DNA from: JBJXHB01 sp046160725
GTDB taxonomy: Bacteria; Pseudomonadota; Gammaproteobacteria; Burkholderiales; Burkholderiaceae_C
Assembly (NCBI GenBank): GCA_046160725.1
Contig: JBJXHB010000550.1
Location: 1 to 8,429, forward strand
DNA length: 8,429 bases
Direction of reading: 5' to 3'
The position numbers and the translations under genes are program-made. A model generated the notes under the pieces. It saw only the letters and a list, made by a program, of their open reading frames with translations. It had not been told where the DNA came from and ran no database searches. Within the stretch, counting starts at the first letter, position 1; the number at the start of each line of letters is the position of its first letter. Of the stretch, positions 6,408 through 8,429 are shown piece by piece.

Positions 6408-8144
6408 CTAGAGCACGTCGCTGGCGTAGTCCGCGAGGCGGGAGCGCTCGCCTCGCGCCAGGGTCAGATGCCCGGAATGCGGCCAGCCCTTGAAGCGGTC
6501 AACACAGAACGTCAGTCCAGACGAGCCCTCGGTCAGGTAGGGTGTGTCGATCTGGGCCAGGTTGCCCAGGCACACCATCTTGGTGCCGGGGCCGGCGCGG
6601 GTCAGCAAGGCCTTCATCTGCTTGGGCGTCAGGTTCTGCGCCTCGTCGATGATGACGTACTTGTTGAGAAAGGTCCGCCCGCGCATGAAGTTCAGGCTCT
6701 TGATGCGGATCTTGCTGCGAACCAGGTCATTGGTTGCGGCACGACCCCAGTCGCCGGACGACCCGTCGCTGCGTGCCAGGACTTCGAGGTTGTCATCCAG
6801 GGCACCCATCCAGGGGCCCATCTTTTCTTCCTCGGTGCCGGGCAGGAAGCCGATGTCGTCGCCCAGTGGCACCGTGACCCGGGTGACGATGATCTCGGCA
6901 AAGCGGCGGTCGTCCAGCACCTGTTTCAGGCCTGCGGCCAGCGCCAGCAGCGTCTTGCCGGTGCCCGCCGTGCCGGTCAGCGTGACCAGGTCCACATCGG
7001 GGTCCAGCAACAGGTTCAGGGCGAAGTTCTGCTCCCGGTTGCGCGCAGTCACGCCCCAGACCGCGTTCTTCGCGTGGCCATGGTCCTTCAGCGTCTTCAG
7101 GACCGCCGTCTTGCCGGTGATCTCGTGGACCCGCGCCGCCAGCGGTGTGCCGCCAAGCGGGTCGAGGTGCACGAACTGGTTGATCAGCAGCGCCGGCACC
7201 AACGGGCCGCTGATACGGTAATAGGTGTGGCCGCCGGTGGTCCAGCTCTCCATGGTCTTGCCATGGCGCTCCCAGAAATCCGGGGCCAGGGCGAGGACGC
7301 CGGTGTAGAGCAGGTCACCGTCTTCCAGGACCTTGTCGTTGAAGTAGTCCTCCGCCGGCAGGCCCAGTGCACGCGCCTTGACGCGCATGTTGATGTCCTT
7401 GGACACCAGCACCACATCCCGGCCGGCATGGCGCACACGCAGCGCCTGGACCACGCCCAGGATCTGGTTGTCGGCCTTGCCCTGCGGCAGGCCGGCTGGA
7501 ACTGGGGCATCCAGCAGCAGGGTCTGGAAGTACAGCTTTCCCAGCGCCTCGCGGTGGCCGGTCCGGCTGAGGGCGATGCCTTCACCGGCGTCCGGCGTGC
7601 CGCCTGCGGCCAGTGCATCGAGTTCACGGCTGACCTGGCGGGCATTGCGCGCCACCTCGCTCATGCCCTTCTTGTGGCTGTCCAGTTCCTCCAGCGTGAC
7701 CATCGGGAGGTAGACGTCATGCTCCTCGAAACGGAACAGGCTCATCGGGTCGTGCATCAGGACGTTGGTGTCCAGCACGAACAGCTTGGCCGGCTCGTTC
7801 GACCGGGCGCGGGTCTGGCGCACCGCGGTCCGTCCCGGTGCCGGCGCCATCGAGGCGGGGACTGCTGCCGAAGCTGGGGCCGGCGTAGCGGCGGGCCGGA
7901 GTGCGGGCGCTATGGACGCACTAGGCGCTGTAGGCGATTCCGGTACCGGCATGGGCGCCGGGGACCGGCCCAGGCCACCCTGGGACTGGGGCGCCGCGGG
8001 CAAGGCCCTTGGGACGGGAGACGGCGAGGGTGCCGCAGCCGCAGGAGTGCTGCGCGACCGCTCCGCACGTGTCGGCACGGGCGGCTCGAAGTCGGCAGTC
8101 AGCAACAGGCTGGCCTTGGCGCTGGGCGGCTTGGGCAGTGGCAT
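6408..8144 (-). CDS. phoH2: PIN-PhoH fusion protein (PhoH2/YlaK-type ATPase with ribonuclease domain)
   Basis: The 578-residue cytoplasmic protein joins a PIN nuclease domain to a PhoH P-loop ATPase. This architecture is shown in mycobacterial PhoH2 to be an ATP-driven RNA unwinding and cleaving enzyme; the function here is inferred from that. After a short N-terminus (1-29) comes a Pro/Ala-rich, low-complexity stretch (about 30-115). The PIN domain (about 119-270) shows acidic residues D125 in LDTN, E152/E153 in TLEELD, D225 in ADNQ and D250 in VSKD. The PhoH domain (about 366-578) has Walker A GTAGTGKT at 391-398, Walker B VIIDEAQ at 497-503, and a conserved GERSRL near the end (565-570). 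All key residues are present. The ATG at 8144 has no clear Shine-Dalgarno. An intrinsic terminator ends 25 bases upstream, so its promoter must overlap that element or transcription must read through from the peroxiredoxin gene. Its stop is 34 bases from the convergent M3 gene, with no obvious terminator between. Confidence 0.94.
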   Translation of the reverse strand: MPLPKPPSAKASLLLTADFEPPVPTRAERSRSTPAAAAPSPSPVPRALPAAPQSQGGLGRSPAPMPVPESPTAPSASIAPALRPAATPAPASAAVPASMAPAPGRTAVRQTRARSNEPAKLFVLDTNVLMHDPMSLFRFEEHDVYLPMVTLEELDSHKKGMSEVARNARQVSRELDALAAGGTPDAGEGIALSRTGHREALGKLYFQTLLLDAPVPAGLPQGKADNQILGVVQALRVRHAGRDVVLVSKDINMRVKARALGLPAEDYFNDKVLEDGDLLYTGVLALAPDFWERHGKTMESWTTGGHTYYRISGPLVPALLINQFVHLDPLGGTPLAARVHEITGKTAVLKTLKDHGHAKNAVWGVTARNREQNFALNLLLDPDVDLVTLTGTAGTGKTLLALAAGLKQVLDDRRFAEIIVTRVTVPLGDDIGFLPGTEEEKMGPWMGALDDNLEVLARSDGSSGDWGRAATNDLVRSKIRIKSLNFMRGRTFLNKYVIIDEAQNLTPKQMKALLTRAGPGTKMVCLGNLAQIDTPYLTEGSSGLTFCVDRFKGWPHSGHLTLARGERSRLADYASDVL

Positions 8145-8169
8145 GGATGGGTTTCAGGATGATGAAACG

Positions 8170-8195
8170 AAAAAGCCGCGCCAAGGAGCGCGGCT
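8170..8195 (-). terminator. Rho-independent terminator of the peroxiredoxin gene
   Basis: Read on the minus strand, AGCCGCGC, a six-base TCCTTG loop and GCGCGGCT form a perfect eight-pair stem whose 3' arm runs into TTTTT (counting its last T), then CG and TTT. It lies about 90 bases after the stop of the peroxiredoxin gene on that strand, and only 25 bases before the start of the PIN-PhoH gene. Confidence 0.85.
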
Positions 8196-8239
8196 CGATC
8201 AAGGACGGTGCCCGCAACGGCGGGTGGAGGTGCGGGCAG

Positions 8240-8255
8240 GTGCACGCAAGTGCAC
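8240..8255. repeat. Paired GTGCAC palindromes forming a small hairpin
   Basis: GTGCAC occurs twice, separated by GCAA (8240-8245 and 8250-8255), giving a six-pair stem with a four-base loop. It lies in the 92-base stretch between the peroxiredoxin stop and the terminator. A further small hairpin, CCCGC-aacg-GCGGG, is at 8211-8224. Neither has a T-run. They may be 3' untranslated structure, or chance in GC-rich DNA. Confidence 0.3.
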
Positions 8256-8287
8256 ACGTGGTATGGACCGGGCGCCTGTCGTCGGTT

Positions 8288-8429
8288 TCAGGCGGCCTTC
8301 TTGGCCATGTCCTTGACGGCCTTCAGCACTTCGTCGACATGGCCGGCCACCTTGATGCCGCGCCACTCGGCCCGAAGCACCCCGCTGGTGTCGATCAGGA
8401 AGGTGCTGCGCTCGATGCCCTTGACCTTC
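8288..8429 (-). CDS. bcp: Bcp/PrxQ-type thiol peroxidase, C-terminal end (cut by right window edge)
   Basis: Only the last 46 residues are visible, starting KVKGIERSTFLID and ending DMAKKAA before TGA. The GIERSTFLID block, then G-VLR, a Trp (W22 of the visible part) and the KVAGHVDEVL segment are the usual C-terminal end of the AhpC/TSA-fold peroxiredoxin Bcp (PrxQ), which reduces hydrogen peroxide and organic hydroperoxides in the cytoplasm using thioredoxin. The catalytic cysteines lie outside the window, so subtype and activity cannot be checked. The intrinsic terminator downstream at 8170-8195 closes its transcript. Other AhpC/TSA-family members are possible but fit less well. Confidence 0.85.
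   Translation of the reverse strand, partial: KVKGIERSTFLIDTSGVLRAEWRGIKVAGHVDEVLKAVKDMAKKAA

Noticed and set aside
6468..8162. Open frame of 564 codons on the plus strand, antisense to the whole PIN-PhoH gene
   Set aside because: The opposite strand encodes a protein with complete PIN and Walker motifs. The antisense product is rich in His, Gln and Arg with no recognisable domain, typical of a shadow frame in high-GC DNA.
7921..8217. 98-codon minus-strand frame (TTG start) overlapping the 5' end of the PIN-PhoH gene, recalling the small antitoxin gene that overlaps mycobacterial phoH2
   Set aside because: It has no Shine-Dalgarno, runs straight through the terminator hairpin, and its second half is the Pro/Ala spacer read in another frame. 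Nothing supports it as a coding gene.

Overview
The window is GC-rich, densely coding DNA with six genes (two cut by the window edges) and short intergenic gaps. Protein style, GC bias and gene content (a PIN-PhoH protein beside a Bcp-type peroxiredoxin, close to an NlpC/P60 hydrolase and molybdenum-cofactor genes) suggest a betaproteobacterium of the order Burkholderiales. That placement is inference; no rRNA or other phylogenetic marker is present.

Layout, left to right. Bases 1-2262 carry three genes on the minus strand, read from right to left: a secreted NlpC/P60 cell-wall hydrolase (1603-2262), moaA (439-1563) and the 5' part of moeA (1-395, running off the left edge). The gaps between them are about 40 bases, so they could be one transcript. 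MoaA carries out the first step of molybdopterin synthesis and MoeA the last (molybdenum insertion). Bases 2263-2385 form a divergent control region with several symmetric elements. To its right, on the plus strand, lie prpE, propionyl-CoA synthetase (2386-4278), and a secreted M3-family zinc oligopeptidase (4397-6373, GTG start). The oligopeptidase converges, with a 34-base gap, on a PIN-PhoH ATPase/ribonuclease on the minus strand (6408-8144). A clear intrinsic terminator on the minus strand (8170-8195) follows the 3' end of a bcp/prxQ peroxiredoxin gene (8288-8429, cut by the right edge).

Functionally this is mostly core metabolism and housekeeping: cofactor synthesis, propionate activation, peptide turnover, peptidoglycan remodelling, RNA metabolism and peroxide defence. 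I see no mobile element, CRISPR array, tRNA, rRNA or defence island, and nothing that amounts to a new biological system. The points most worth a second look are regulatory: the hairpin abutting the prpE ribosome-binding site, the palindrome and one-turn direct repeat between the divergent genes, and the terminator lying only 25 bases before the PIN-PhoH start codon. Two protein features also stand out: the long Pro/Ala-rich spacer in the PIN-PhoH protein and the Cys pairs in the exported M3 peptidase.
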